From Tipula vernalis (lineage: Eukaryota > Arthropoda > Insecta > Diptera > Tipulidae): a stretch of DNA of 64,000 nt. A program made the position numbers and the translations under genes. The notes under the pieces are model-generated. The model was not told where the DNA came from, did not search any database, and saw only the letters and a program-made list of their open reading frames with translations. The first letter of the stretch is position 1. The number at the start of each line of letters is the position of its first letter. Of the stretch, positions 43,940 through 55,882 are shown piece after piece. The stretch lies in the NCBI GenBank assembly GCA_958295665.1, contig OY282559.1, forward strand, positions 260,840,245 through 260,904,244, read 5' to 3'.

Positions 43940-44845
43940 CGGATATTTTCTGTCAAAAGGCCATCAGTGAACATACGGACTAGGAGTGTTCGCTGATGAC
44001 AGGAGATAAAAAATATCCGGATATTTTTTGAGCAAAAAAACGAGCGCATTAAAAAGATCGGTATATTTTTAACTCTACCTTTATTTGAGTTTTTTTGACA
44101 CTCGAAAATTATTACTTTTATCGGCTAAAAAAAATCCAACATTTCTTTGAATTGAAAAATTTAAATTAAAATAATATGAAAAGCTCAGATTTGAACAATG
44201 ATATTAATAAAAAATATTAAAATAATAAAAAGAAAATGTAATGTTGACGTTTAAAATACTAAAAGTATACGTCAAGTACAAAAGTTGTTTAGTCATGTCA
44301 TCAAAAAAAATCCGTTTATTTTATTAAAGTGAAGTTAGCGGGGGTAACCTTTGTCAAAAATATCCGGATATTTTCTGTCAAAAGGCCATCAGTGAATATA
44401 TGGAGCAGTGTTCGTTGATGACAAGGGATAAAAAATATCCGCATATTTTTTGAGCAAAAAAACAAACGCATTAAAAAGATCGGCATATTTTTAACTCCAC
44501 TTTTATTTAGATTTTTTTGGAGTTTTTTTTTGACAAACAAAAATTATTTCTTGTTTCGGAGTAAAGAAGTCCCAAATTTCCGCAAACTGAAAAATTTAAA
44601 TTAAAATAATATGAAAAGGTTCGATTTGAACAATGATATTAATAAAAAATATTAAAATAATAAAAATAAAATGTGAAGTTGATGTTTAAAATACCAAAAT
44701 TATAAGTCAAGTATAAAAGTTGTTCACTCATGTCATCAAAAAAATCCAAATAATTTATTAAAGTGAAGTTAGCGGGGGTAACATGTGTCAAAAATATCCG
44801 GATTTTTTTTTTCAAAAAGCCATCAGTGAACATACGGAGTGATAA
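43940..44845. repeat. Two tandem MITE-like units of about 425 bp
   Basis: CAAAAGGCCATCAGTGAAcA occurs near 43953, 44378 and, slightly altered, 44812. Each unit starts GTTCGyTGATGACA..AAAAATATCC and ends GGATATTTTCTGTCAAAAGG, so the unit ends are themselves imperfect inverted repeats. The interior is AT-rich with GTGAAGTTAGCGGGGGTAAC before each right end. Confidence 0.75.
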
Positions 44846-45050
44846 TTTCAATAGATTGAATACTAGACAACTTCATTGTAATTTTTTGTTTTAAGGAAAA
44901 TAAATCGAACGTCAAAATATTGTTCATATCTTTTGTATGAAGTGGCACAGATGAAATTTTTATTTTAATTATTACTTAAACCGGTCATATTTTTTTGTCA
45001 AGGTTAAGAACAAAAAAACAACAAGAGAGGGCAATTTCGTAATCGTTTTA

Positions 45051-45341
45051 CCCCAAACACATAAGCGGCGCTCTACGCCTGACCGCTTCTCTTCGTCTTT
45101 ATGATTTTAGTCTTTGAGATTTTTTTACAATTGTCTTTCTCATATGCCCATTTGGAGGTTATATTCAGCTAAAATTAAAGGTTTCTAAGCATTTACTTTA
45201 AAAACAACAATAAATATACATTTGATTCATCACCTCAAAAAATACAAACTGCTAGTTTGACGCCGCTCTATGTGTTCGCTCTTATGGAAATACATGTATT
45301 CTAATTTAGCGCCGCTGTTCGCTCCGTCAATGTGTTTGGGG
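45051..45341 (+). mobile_element. MITE, 291 bp, TIR CCCCAAACACAT, TA duplication
   Basis: CCCCAAACACATAAGCGGCG on the left and CAATGTGTTTGGGG on the right, with TA at 45049-45050 and 45342-45343. It is the cleanest member of a family also found at 27583-28424 and 60976-63790. The stretch 45344-45934 that follows is AT-rich with nothing recognised. Confidence 0.88.
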
Positions 45342-45934
45342 TATTAGGCTAAACGTTGTGCCGTCTTAGTTTTTTCTGGCATTCATTTTTATTAAAACTA
45401 AGTTATTTTAAAACATTTAAAATAGTTTCTTATAAATTGCTGTTTGTTTTCCTTAACACTAAAAAAAAAATGGTCTTATGGATTGAAAGATCTGACCTGA
45501 GCAAATTTAAAAAACAAACAAACAAACACTAAAAAAAACTGACTTATTTTAGCTGTCAAATTATCGATCTATTGTTTGGCATTTTTATGGGAAAGATTTT
45601 TTTAATTTTGTATTTTATGACGGAAATAATTTGAATAAAATAATTCTGATATGAGTATGAATAATAATTAATTTTTTAGATTATTTTGAATCGTAAAAAT
45701 AATTGAATTAACACTAATTCTTAATTTTTTTTAATAATTCTTGGTTATGATTTTCTTTGGCTGTCAAAATGTATCCATAAAATTTGCTATAAAAAAAACA
45801 ATAACAAAATACATACTTTGGCTTTGTCACTCTGATGGATTTTTTTTTTGTTTTCTTCCAACTTCAAGTCAGCTCAGTCAATTTTTCACGTTGGAATTGG
45901 GGATTATTATTTTTACAAAAATACAGACATCTAC

Positions 45935-46671
45935 TTTGAGTACGTTTATGCTTAGGGTTCAACCTGGTTTGAACCTAGGTTATCTTTTACTATAAACGGA
46001 GTCGAGTCATCTTGTAGTTAACTCAACTCGACCTAAAAAATTTCTAGGGTCGAGTCGAGTTAACTCTAAAAACATTCACTATAAACAGAGTCGAGTCGAA
46101 AAATAAAAACAACAAAAAAATAATAATAAAAAGACACCATTTTGCCTTCTTGGCTAGCATTGGTTTTAGCTGTCTCAGTCAAAGTGGCGCCATTTATTTC
46201 TTGGTGTGGAAATATTAACTAAAAATCGCTGTTTATTCAATTAAAAAAACATTAAATCTTCCTTTTCCAAAATTTGCAAACATAATACACAATTGAATAA
46301 ACATTAGTAAATTCCTATTTTAATTTAAAAACAAATTAAATCTTCCTTTTCCAAAATTTGCCATCGTCGGCTGTCAGGTGAGACAGCTAAAACCAATCCG
46401 TGCCGATTTCTTAATTCGTGTGCGAATCTTCGATTTTTGTGTGGCAATAAAACTTTGTTATTTTGTTTTTATAAAATTCAGAAAATAATATAAGAAAAAC
46501 ATGTAAACATACGATAGTAAATGATTATTTTTGACGTTTCTGACTCGGTTTCAACCTAGTTTCGACTCGACTACGATTTGACTCTGCAGTATAAACGCTA
46601 AAAAAGATAACTACAAGATGATCCAAAGTTAACTAAAAGAAGACTCGACGCTGAGCATAAACGTACTCAAA
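45935..46671. mobile_element. MITE, TIR TTGAGTACGTTTATGCT, copy 2, with nested MITE
   Basis: TTGAGTACGTTTATGCTTAG and AGCATAAACGTACTCAA form the ends. The interior matches 28415-28867 apart from an insert near 46145-46405. Confidence 0.85.
46159..46397. mobile_element. Nested MITE, TIR ATTGGTTTTAGCTGTCTCA
   Basis: ATTGGTTTTAGCTGTCTCA at 46159 is mirrored at 46379-46397. The stretch is absent from copy 1 of the host MITE. Confidence 0.8.
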
Positions 46672-46680
46672 GAGTTAAGA

Positions 46681-47295
46681 GAGAACCAGCCAACATTTAA
46701 GACATTTAACGTAACAGTGCGGTATATGGAGTTTACATGTTACTGTCCAGCGAACCTTTAAGAAATGTTCGTTCAGTTTCGTTAAATTGAAGTGTCAACT
46801 TAACAGAGCGAAAATTATCGCGCAAAACTGAAAGAAATGTCAAAAATCCAAATTGCCCTTTGTGCAAATCTTCTTGTGGGAGCTCATTGTACATTTTAAG
46901 CATATTCAAAATTATTTATTTATGTTCATGTAGGTAAATTGAAAACCGAATTATTAAAGACTTTATAAATTGTAACATCAAATTATTTATTTTCAAATTT
47001 ATTTATTTTCGTTTTTTTTCTTACGCCACAAGATCTGTGTCTTTTATTATTTATGTTTATGTCCTTTAAGAATTTAAGGCTTTTTAATAATTGAAATAAC
47101 TTTCGGAGTTCCTCCAATTCCATCGCCACTTCAAAATTCTACACAAATTTTTAAAAATATTAATACGAGCTACCGTCACCATCAAAGCAATTGACAAGTT
47201 GTGTTACAGTTTCGCTAGCCAATCTGTCAAATTTTCCGTAAGAAAAAACTTTCGGTAATTTCTGTTAAATGCCTTAAATGTTCGCTGGTTGGCTC
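46681..47295. mobile_element. MITE, about 615 bp, TIR GAGmsAACCAGCsAAC
   Basis: GAGAACCAGCCAACATTTAA and TTAAATGTTCGCTGGTTGGC form the ends. The subterminal parts (CGGAAAATTTGACA, GTTACAGTTTCGCTAGCCAA) match the longer element at 61088-62597. Confidence 0.8.
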
Positions 47296-47464
47296 TTTAA
47301 ATTAGAAAAATAATGTCGATTTCGATTCACATTTTACCAAATCTTTAAAAGATCACTTTCTAGGCTGTGTGAATCGAACAGTTGCTACGTAATATATATG
47401 TGTGTGCGTGTTTTTGACGTTTATATAAACATAACCTATCATTTTTATAAAAGATCGATACAAT

Positions 47465-48275
47465 TGACGATTGTAGCATCACAGATTTCACATAGTGGAA
47501 AATTTTTAAACTGAGGTAGCTGCTAATTTGACGTTCGAAATTGTTGTAAACAATTCCAATTTTGAACTGTAACAAAACAAACAAAAATGTTTATACAAGC
47601 CAAACAGTACAAACACTTAAGATATAAAAAAGTACATTAAGGTATAGTATTAGTGATGCGCATAAAATAAATCAGAAAGTATATATACACAAAACAAATA
47701 AGTATAGGTGATGAATTCATCGAAACTAAAGTATTTTACGATATATAAATACCAATACATAAATACATTGTGTACATTTTTTTTGATAGGATCTGAGTAA
47801 GGAGCGAACGAGACGGCTTGTATAAACATTTTTGTTGGTTTTGACTGTAAACACAATTTTTACCTACGGGCCTATTCTCGAATTTCACATCCATTTTCCA
47901 CATGTGGACATCTGTCAAAATTCATAAAAATTGAATTTTTTCGGTACTAAGGGAATATTTCCGAATGGGTATAAGCAGGTGGAAAAAATTCCCCATATAG
48001 GAAAATGACCATGCCGCATGTGAATTACATTTTTCGAACGTTTTTGTGTGAACTTTGACAGATGTCCACATGTGGAAAATGGATGTGGAATTCGAGAATA
48101 GGCCCCCAGATTGATAATAATTGTAAATAATTCCAATTTTGGATTATAAAAACCATTTTTAATTGCCGGATTGCAAAAATTTCTTTCGTCGCATTTATGA
48201 GAAATGTCATTTTGCCTGTTGCCTCATTTTAACTTTTTTCCTCGAGAGGCGCTTTCTCTACTTTTACAATCGTCA
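47465..48275 (+). mobile_element. MITE, TIR TGACGATTG, copy 3, carrying two inserts
   Basis: The ends match 39166-39458 and lie between AT dinucleotides. About 270 bp of unrelated DNA begins near 47570, and the palindromic MITE 47868-48105 sits in the middle. Confidence 0.85.
47868..48105. mobile_element. Palindromic MITE, 238 bp, TIR GGGCCTATTCTCGAATT
   Basis: GGGCCTATTCTCGAATTyCA is mirrored at the right end, and the arms continue through CATCCATTTTCCACATGTGG and GACATCTGTCAAA, over 40 bp. A target duplication is not clear. Confidence 0.88.
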
Positions 48276-48835
48276 ATAAAAAACTACTTAACATATTCTA
48301 ATGTTATATACAATACATAACAACAACAAGTTAATTCTTTAATATAAAATATTTACATAAAAATAAACAGAAACACATAATATAACACAAAACCCAATGA
48401 CGCTTTCAAAATGACAGTTCTATTTGTGTTTGTGTTTGTAAATCTGCCAAAAAATCGAGATTCGTAGAACAACAACAATTAGCGACTTTCTTGGCGAATC
48501 GAACAGTTTGACAGCAGAAAGAGCAAGCCGGTTTGCTCTTTTTTGGTGAATCGAAAACCACATAAATTGTAATTTGTTAGTTCTTAAGATTGAAAAAAAG
48601 GCGAGTTATATATTTTTTTATATATTCATCCATCTCAACACACTAATACTTGAAACAGAAGATTTTAATTTTATAGAGGAAAAGTATTGTCAATATATAA
48701 ATGTCTGAATTTGGACACGTGAAAATTTTTAATTTGCTTTGTTAGGTTCATTTTGTACAAGTGGGTAGTTATAATTAATATCATTATGGCTTTATTAAAG
48801 AAAAAGCAAAAATTTAAATATTTATTTCTATTTTT

Positions 48836-48837
48836 AG
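48836..48837 (+). promoter_or_regulatory. Putative 3' splice site in the GlnRS 5' leader
   Basis: The pyrimidine-rich TTTATTTCTATTTTTAG ends 25 bp before the GlnRS start codon, suggesting an intron in the 5' untranslated region. The donor was not fixed. Confidence 0.5.
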
Positions 48838-48862
48838 GTCGTGGTTGCCTTAGGGAAAGAAA

Positions 48863-51182
48863 ATGAGTGAATTAGTAGGTAGATTCCGTCAACTAGGACT
48901 GAGTGAAGAAAAAGCGAAAGAGACACTTAAAAATCAGAATGTTACAAAAAATATAGTATCAATTCTTGATTTATGTAACGGTAAAAATATTCCAGAATCC
49001 GTCGGTACACTGTTGTACCATTTGGCCACATTTGGCCACAAAAATTAAACCGCAAATTTGCCATTTCTTGCCGGTAATGGTAGAGTATATTATGGCTAAA
49101 AAGCTGGACAGCATTCTTAGGGTTGATGCTGGTTTAGCATTTTTATTACAACACAGTTTAAATACGAATGTTGTTAACTTTGAGGAATTTGAGAAACATT
49201 GTGGTGTTGGAATTTTTGTTTCTCCGGAAGAAATCGATAGAACGGTAGAACAGCAATTAAAAAAGTACAATGAAGAACTTATCCAACAGCGGTATAAATT
49301 TAATCAGGGTAAATTGATGCAAGAAGTACGTACAATTTTACCGTGGGCTGATGGCAAGGCCATTAAAAATGAAGTAGAAATTCAAATTTTTGATTTACTT
49401 GGTCCGAAAACCGAGGACGACTTAAAACCGGTAAATCAAGAAATCAAAAAGGGAATAGCCAAATTAAAAATTGAAAAAGCTTCAGGTGTAAATGGTAAAA
49501 TAAGTGACGGAGCTAGTTCAATTGCAGAGTTAATGAAAAATAAGGTGTATTTCCATGCACCCGGGGAAAATTATAAAACCGATGGATACGTAGTTACCGA
49601 ACATACAACGAGATTATTACAGGAACATCTTAAAATTACGAATGGTCGTGTTAGAACGAGATTTCCTCCGGAACCAAATGGTATTTTACACATTGGTCAT
49701 GCTAAAGCGATTAACATAAATTTCGGATACGCAGCAGCCTTTGGTGGTACCTGTTACCTTCGTTATGACGACACCAATCCCGAAAAAGAAGAAGAGAAAT
49801 TTTTCGTTGGTATCAAAAATATGGTCGAATGGTTAGGATATACACCGGATAAAGTAACACATTCATCGGATAATTTTCAACAATTATATGAATGGGCAAT
49901 TGTTTTGATCAAGAAAGGGATGGCTTATGTTTGCCATCAAAAGTCTGAAGAATTAAAAGGGTTTAATCCTCTACCGTCTCCATGGCGTGATCGCCCGACT
50001 GAGGAAAGTTTAATTCTATTTGAAGATATGAAAAACGGAAAAATAGAAGAAGGCACTGCTACACTTCGCATGAAGGTTACCCTAGAAGAGGGAAAAGTTG
50101 ATCCAGTTGCTTACCGTATAAAATTTGTTCCACATCATCGCACGGGAACAGAATGGTGTATTTACCCTACATACGATTACACTCATTGCTTATGTGATAG
50201 TATTGAAAATATTACTCATTCATTGTGCACAAAAGAATTTCAATCAAGAAGGAGTTCTTATTATTGGTTGTGCAACGCCTTAGAAATTTACTGTCCAGTT
50301 CAGTGGGAATATGGCAGACTAAATCTCAACTATACTGTGGTATCAAAACGGAAAATTGCAAAGCTGATAACGGAAAAGATTGTTGCTGATTGGGATGATC
50401 CTAGATTATTTACACTTACTGCGCTAAAACGAAGAGGTTTTCCTGCTGAGGCCATCAACAATTTTTGCGCTCAAATGGGTTTGACAGGAGCTCAAGGAGC
50501 AGTAGATCCAATTATGCTTGAAGCAGCTGTTCGAGATGTACTCAACGTTGCAGCCCCTCGTCGCCTCGTTGTATTAGAACCGTTAAAAGTAACTATAAAA
50601 AATTTCCCAGTGAAGAAACCTATTGAAGTGGAAGTTCCGGATTTTCCAAATGGCACAACGTCACATAAAGTTACATTTGAAGAAGTCATTTTTATAGAGA
50701 AATCAGATTTTAAAGAATCTCCAGAAAAGGGATATCGTCGCCTTACGCCAAATCAAACAGTCGGCTTAAGACACGCTGGTTATATAATCAAACTTGAACA
50801 AATAATTCGTGAAGGAGACAATATTCTGGAGCTGGTGTGTTCTTGTGAATCAACAAACACAGCAGTTAAGCCTAAAGCGTTTATACAATGGGTATCAAAT
50901 CCACAAGAAATTGAAGTTCGTTTATATGAATCGCTTTTCAAGCATAAAAATCCTGAAGATCCAAATGAAGTACCAGGAGGATTTTTGACTGATTGTAATC
51001 TAGATTCGCTACGTGTACTAAAATCATACGCAGATCAATCTATTAAAACGGCTAAAATTTATGATAAATTTCAATTTGAACGGATTGGATTTTTTTCTGT
51101 TGACCCGGATACTATCACAAATTCACGATTAGTATTCAATCGTACCGTAACATTAAAAGAAGATTCTGGGAAGGTAGAATAA
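48863..51182 (+). CDS. GlnRS: Glutaminyl-tRNA synthetase, cytosolic, broken by a 10-bp tandem duplication
   Basis: Charges tRNA-Gln with glutamine for protein synthesis. It starts [20 protein letters not shown] and shows the N-terminal YqeY-like region of eukaryotic GlnRS. The class I signature [20 protein letters not shown] follows near residue 270, then the second signature VVSKRKI, and an anticodon-binding beta-barrel C-terminus. The expected length is about 769 residues, close to the insect enzyme. The frame shifts at 49021-49040, where TTTGGCCACA is present twice in tandem; with one unit the frame is continuous. No other damage was seen across 2.3 kb. This could be an assembly or sequencing error, a null allele, or a very young pseudogene. 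No intron interrupts the coding part, so a retrocopy is possible, though the leader splice site speaks against it. Confidence 0.93.
49021..49040 (+). repeat. 10-bp tandem duplication in GlnRS
   Basis: TTTGGCCACA repeated once, adding 10 nt and shifting the frame by one. Confidence 0.97.
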
Positions 51183-51369
51183 GAAATCATGTTTTTGTAA
51201 TTAGCGCATTCGAAAAAAGACCGTAATAAATTTATAGTAAAATTTATTTTTGTTGGTAAAAAATTTACTGAAAATTACCTTGTATGGACAAAAACAACAA
51301 GTTAAAATATGTATGTACATACATTATATCAAATTCAATATCGAAAAAATTCGAAGACTAATTTGGATG
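51183..51369. terminator. GlnRS 3' flank with polyadenylation signal
   Basis: AATAAA near 51225 lies about 45 bp after the stop. The copia LTR begins 188 bp after the stop codon. Confidence 0.5.
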
Positions 51370-51616
51370 TGTTGTTTTTGTCCAATAAAACAATAAATAA
51401 TTTGATTTAGTATATTTATATTTAATGTAATAAAGAACATCAGAGTTGTAAAGCTACGCAATTCGTCCAAGTCAGAATATTCTTTTTGTTCTAATTAAAC
51501 ATATTTTTCCAAAAACAATATATACCGTCTTATCCGACTACTTGATAATAATATAAAATGAACATAAACAAACTTAATGAACATAGCATAATCAACTTAA
51601 ACATGTTATTTTAACA
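51370..51616 (-). repeat. Copia 3' LTR
   Basis: TGTTGTTTTTG...TTTTAACA, 247 bp, next to the GlnRS 3' flank. Confidence 0.93.
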
Positions 51617-51620
51617 CTCC

Positions 51621-53463
51621 CTCCTGTTTAAGATTTATTCCACTCCTTAAAATTTGAAATTGTGTTCTATCCAAAGATTTTGTAAATATGTCAGCCAATT
51701 GCTCGTTTGTTTGTACATATTTTATGTAAAAATCTTTACCCAACCCGCTTTTAATAAAATGATACCGCACATCTATATGTTTGGTTCGTTTTAATTGCAC
51801 TTTGATTGTCCAGTTTCTTCAATAATGGCTTTTCACAAATTTTTAATTCCTCACACAATCTTCCTATTACTATTACTTCTTTGATTGCTTCAGATGCAGA
51901 TATATATTCTGCCTCAGCTGTGGACAAAGCTACAACAGATTGACGCCTTGTATACCAATCAACTGCAGTTCCATTAACAATCATTATGTAACCAGACGTT
52001 GATTTTGGCGTTTCCATATCACCCGCAAAATCTGCATCACAATAACATTGGACAATGTCTCCCTCCGAAACTGATTTGTATTTTAGTCCATATGTTTTAG
52101 TTCCATTTAAATAACGAAACACACGCTTTATTCCTTCCCAATTAATTAATGTTGGAGTTTCCATATATCGGCTCAGTTTATTTACAGCATAAGTAATGTC
52201 TGGCCTGCAAACTGATGATAAAAATAATAAACTCCCTATTGCTTCACGATAAGGTCCATCAAATGGTTCACTTTCTTCGTTGTCCATATTTTTAGTTGGT
52301 CCAGGTGTAAATACTGCTTTACAATCACTCATATTAAATTTATCCAAAATTTTTATTATGTATTTTTCTTGATTGATAAAAATGTCACCGGACGGTTCCC
52401 GAGTGATTTGCATTCCCAAAAATTGCTGTAAATTTTCTCTTTTAATTTCAAAATTATTTTCAAGATGTTTCAAAAAAATATTGATTTCTTCTGTGCTTGA
52501 AGACACAATTAACCCATCATCAACATAAATTATCAAGAATAACTTTTCTGTACCACTCCCAATGAATAAGCAGGGATCATTTTCAGACTGCTTTAAATTG
52601 AATTCCTTTATAATTTCTGTAAATTTGTTGTTCCAATTTCTTGGTGCTTGTTTTAACCCGTAAATACATTTGTTTAATAAACACACTTTTCCAGTGCCAT
52701 CTTCAAATCCAAGAGGTTGTTCCATGTATATTTCCTCCTCCAAACTGTCATTAAGAAATGCAGTTTTAATATCGAATTGGGCCAAATGGAGTTTTAGTTG
52801 AGCTGCTATACTCAGAAGTAGTCTGATGCTTTTATATTGTCCCACAGGACTGAAAGTCTCTAAATAGTCTCTCCCGTACTTCTGACTGCATCCCTTGGCG
52901 ACTAACCGTGCTTTATATAGGTTATTCGATTTCATTCTAAATACCCATTTGTTACCAATTGCTTTCTTTCCTTCTGGTAAGTCAAGCAACTTCCATGTTT
53001 TGTTATTATTAAGTGCATTTATTTCCTCATTCATTGCTTCTTTCCATTTTTGATCTTTAATTGCATCCGTGTATTCAATCTCCTCACATGCTATTAAACT
53101 TGTAAAATTTTTATATTTGCTAGGTGGTTTCAGCAAGCTTCTGTCTCGCAGTGCTCGACCTTCTTCCACGATTTCTTGCTTTTCATTACTGTCGTCGATT
53201 GTAATATCATTTTCTTCAGTAATTTCCTTTTCGTTTTTATTTCGATCTTCTGTTTTTTCGATTTCTGTTGAACTTTTACAATTTTCAACACTAATAGCAG
53301 TGGATTGATTTTCTATTTTAAAAATAACATCTCGACAAGTATCAATTTTATTTTCACCAGGAAAATATATACGATACCCTTTTGTTTCCTCTGAATATCC
53401 AATAAATATTCCACTCTTACTTTTAACATCCCATTTTCTTCGTTTTTCTTTAGGTATATGCAC
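51621..53463 (-). pseudogene. pol: Copia Pol, C-terminal part: RT and RNase H
   Basis: Minus-strand frame beginning HIPKEKRRKWDVKSKSGIFI (retroviral-type region after integrase). It continues with the RT (FRMKSNNLYKARLVAKGCSQ, AQFDIKTAFLN), catalytic YVDDGLIV near residue 317, and copia RNase H (YCDADFAGD, VALSTAEAEYISASEA). After DNQSAIK near 51795 the frame shifts; the last piece (KRTKHIDVRYHFIKSG, ending near 51621) is in another frame, with a few residues missing at the join. It is separated from the Gag-integrase part by another frame break near 53465. Confidence 0.9.
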
Positions 53464-55370
53464 GAATACATCATTACCAAAATTTGAAAATTATCAATAC
53501 ATGGTTTTTTCTTGTGAAATAATTCAAACGGAGTTTTTCCGTTTACTGAGCTCGTTCCCGTTCTATTTAGTACGTACGCAACAGTATTTATCGCTTCTGC
53601 CCAAAAATGTTTTCCTAAATTTTTCTTATGAAGTAATGTTCGAGCTGCTTCAACCAATGTACGCATTTCTCTCTCAGCAGCCCCATTCTGTTCAGGTGTG
53701 TAGCTTACGGTATACTGGTGTTTAATTTCGTATCCTTTTAATAATTGCTCAACATTTTTGTTTTTAAATTCAAGCCCATTGTCAGATCTAATTATTTTAA
53801 TTTTCTCCCCAGTTTCCAATTCAAATTTTGGTATATACTCCATTAGTCTAATATATACTTCATTTTTATTTTTTAAGAAATATACTGTTTTATAATGAGT
53901 AAAATCATCCTTCAATAATAAAAAATATTTGGAGCCACCAAATGATAGCTGCTCCATATGTCCACAAACGTCAACATGTATCACTTCACCTGGTTTTTCC
54001 GACACTGTTTTGGATGTGCTAAATGGTTGTCTGCATTGTTTTCCATAAATACAAGATTCACATTGAAATTCTTGATCACCTAATACTTTTAAACCATGGC
54101 TTTCCAATATTTTTTTGCAATATTGTGTATTTTGATGCACAAACAGTTGATGCCATTGTTCCAGCGATTTATCAGATTGTTTAATTGAACAATAAGCAAC
54201 TTCTGGATTTCGTAATCTTAAATTTAACTTAAATAAATTTCCAACTCGATTACAGGATACAATTATTTCGTTTTTCATTCTAATTTCACATCCATTCTGT
54301 TTTGTTATTATTTCGTAGCCTCTATCTGCCGCAGTACTTGCTGAATATAAGTTACATTTCAATTTTGGAACATGAAAAACTTCTCTGATACTGCCATTCA
54401 CCCATTCATTATTTTTGAAAATCTCAACTGGAACCACACCAATACCAATTGCCTCTAGCTTTGTTCCATCGCCTATGGTGAAATGTTTGGGATTTTTAAA
54501 TTTTTCGTAGTCGACAAACCAGTTTTCATTTGCCGTCATATGATGACTTGCTCCAGAGTCTAAATACCAGTCAAACTTCATGTCGGTTCCAACACTCGTC
54601 ATTAATGCATAATCATTGTTTGTTTTAGTTTGGTTCTTGTTTTTCTTAAACCAACAATCCCGTTCCCAATGGCCTTTCTTTTTGCAATAATTGCAAGCAT
54701 CATTTTTCTTTAAATTTGTTCTTCGAAAATGGTCATTTTTATTTCTATTTTCAGTAAACTTCTTTGCCGTCAGAGCACCATCCACTTCGTGATTTTTATG
54801 TCGATTATTTACTCTTTCTTCTTCTGTCATCAATCTAGACGTTAATGTATTTAATGTCTTTTCATTTGTACTGTCCCATGCTGAATGAAAATGTTTAAAC
54901 TCATCCGGAAGAGTCATTAAAATTTTATTCATCAGCATATTTTCGCTTATTTCTTCCCCACAAGTTTTAAGTTCATGACTTAAATTTTCAAGGTCAGCTA
55001 CATGACGAGCCATACCTTCACCTTTATATACATACGCATGAAATTTTTGTTGAAGCGAATGTATACTAGCTTCAGTTATTTTAGCATATAGCGCCTGTAT
55101 ACGTAACCACATATCAGACGAATTTTTGCAGGCAATTAAATGGGTTATAACTTTCTCTGTTACCGATGTTATTAATATTCTCTGCGCTTTGATGTCATCT
55201 GAACTCCATCTCTTTTTCTCTTCCTGTGTATCTCCCTCAACACGAGTTTTATCAATAACATCAAATATTCCTTGGGCTTTAAGCATAATTGTGACTTGGA
55301 ATTTCCATGCTTGGTAATTCGTTCCATTTCCATCCAAGCTAACTAGGCGTTTATATTCCACCAAATCCAT
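53313..55370 (-). CDS. gag-pol: Copia Gag, protease and integrase, broken at the C-terminus
   Basis: Starts MDLVEYKRLVSLDGNGTNYQ, a copia-type Gag opening. It contains a UBN2-like Gag core, the CCHC knuckle CNYCKKKGHWERDC (about 228), and protease active site WYLDSGASHHMT (about 268). A pre-integrase zinc region (HQLFVHQNTQYCKKIL...CESC) follows, then the integrase core (VIHVDVCGHM, IIRSDNGLEF, GAAEREMRTL). Near residue 635 (FQILVMM) a one-base difference moves the frame, and the tail to 53313 is meaningless. The start lies 148 nt inside the 5' LTR. Confidence 0.9.
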   Translation of the reverse strand: MDLVEYKRLVSLDGNGTNYQAWKFQVTIMLKAQGIFDVIDKTRVEGDTQEEKKRWSSDDIKAQRILITSVTEKVITHLIACKNSSDMWLRIQALYAKITEASIHSLQQKFHAYVYKGEGMARHVADLENLSHELKTCGEEISENMLMNKILMTLPDEFKHFHSAWDSTNEKTLNTLTSRLMTEEERVNNRHKNHEVDGALTAKKFTENRNKNDHFRRTNLKKNDACNYCKKKGHWERDCWFKKNKNQTKTNNDYALMTSVGTDMKFDWYLDSGASHHMTANENWFVDYEKFKNPKHFTIGDGTKLEAIGIGVVPVEIFKNNEWVNGSIREVFHVPKLKCNLYSASTAADRGYEIITKQNGCEIRMKNEIIVSCNRVGNLFKLNLRLRNPEVAYCSIKQSDKSLEQWHQLFVHQNTQYCKKILESHGLKVLGDQEFQCESCIYGKQCRQPFSTSKTVSEKPGEVIHVDVCGHMEQLSFGGSKYFLLLKDDFTHYKTVYFLKNKNEVYIRLMEYIPKFELETGEKIKIIRSDNGLEFKNKNVEQLLKGYEIKHQYTVSYTPEQNGAAEREMRTLVEAARTLLHKKNLGKHFWAEAINTVAYVLNRTGTSSVNGKTPFELFHKKKPCIDNFQILVMMYSCIYLKKNEENGMLKVRVEYLLDIQRKQKGIVYIFLVKIKLILVEMLFLK

Positions 55371-55503
55371 TTTTATTACGTTTACTAATCAACCACACGT
55401 ATTCACTTTCAGGCTTTCCCTTTTAAAAAATCTTTCAACCGTGTGTAATTTTCCTTTTTTAAATTTTATAAGTTTACTATTTTTATTTTAAACTTTTACA
55501 ACT

Positions 55504-55517
55504 CTGGGCCCATAACC
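55504..55517 (-). promoter_or_regulatory. Copia primer binding site, initiator tRNA-Met half-molecule type
   Basis: The minus strand reads GGTTATGGGCCCAG directly after the LTR. The plus strand CTGGGCCCATAACC equals the anticodon arm of eukaryotic initiator tRNA-Met, as used by Drosophila copia. Confidence 0.85.
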
Positions 55518-55764
55518 TGTTGTTTTTGTCCAATAAAACAATAAATAATTTGATTTAGTATAGTTATATTTAATGTAATAAAGAACATCAGAGTTGTAAA
55601 GCTACGCAATTCGTCCAAGTCAGAATATTCTTTTTGTTATAATTAAACATATTTTTCCAAAAACAATATATACCGTCTTATCCGACTACTTGATAATAAT
55701 ATAAAATGAACATAAACAAACTTAATGAACATAGCATAATCAACTTAAACATGTTATTTTAACA
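55518..55764 (-). repeat. Copia 5' LTR
   Basis: 247 bp, about two substitutions from the 3' LTR (near 55563 and 55640). Confidence 0.93.
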
Positions 55765-55882
55765 GGAAGGATAGTAAATAATAAATCGCGATTCATTTAA
55801 AATTTTTTTTTTGTTCAATTCGATACAAAGTTAATTTTTGAAATGTAAAAATAATAAAAACAACAAAAATTTACTATAAATA

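Larger units (their letters stand above)
51370..55764 (-). mobile_element. Ty1/copia LTR retrotransposon
   Basis: Two 247-bp LTRs (51370-51616 and 55518-55764) differ at about two positions by eye, so the insertion is young. Flanks GGATG and GGAAG are a 4/5 match for a 5-bp target duplication. The primer site and a purine tract (AGGAGGGAG next to 51617) are present. The Gag-Pol frame is broken at two places, so the copy is probably inactive. Confidence 0.93.
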
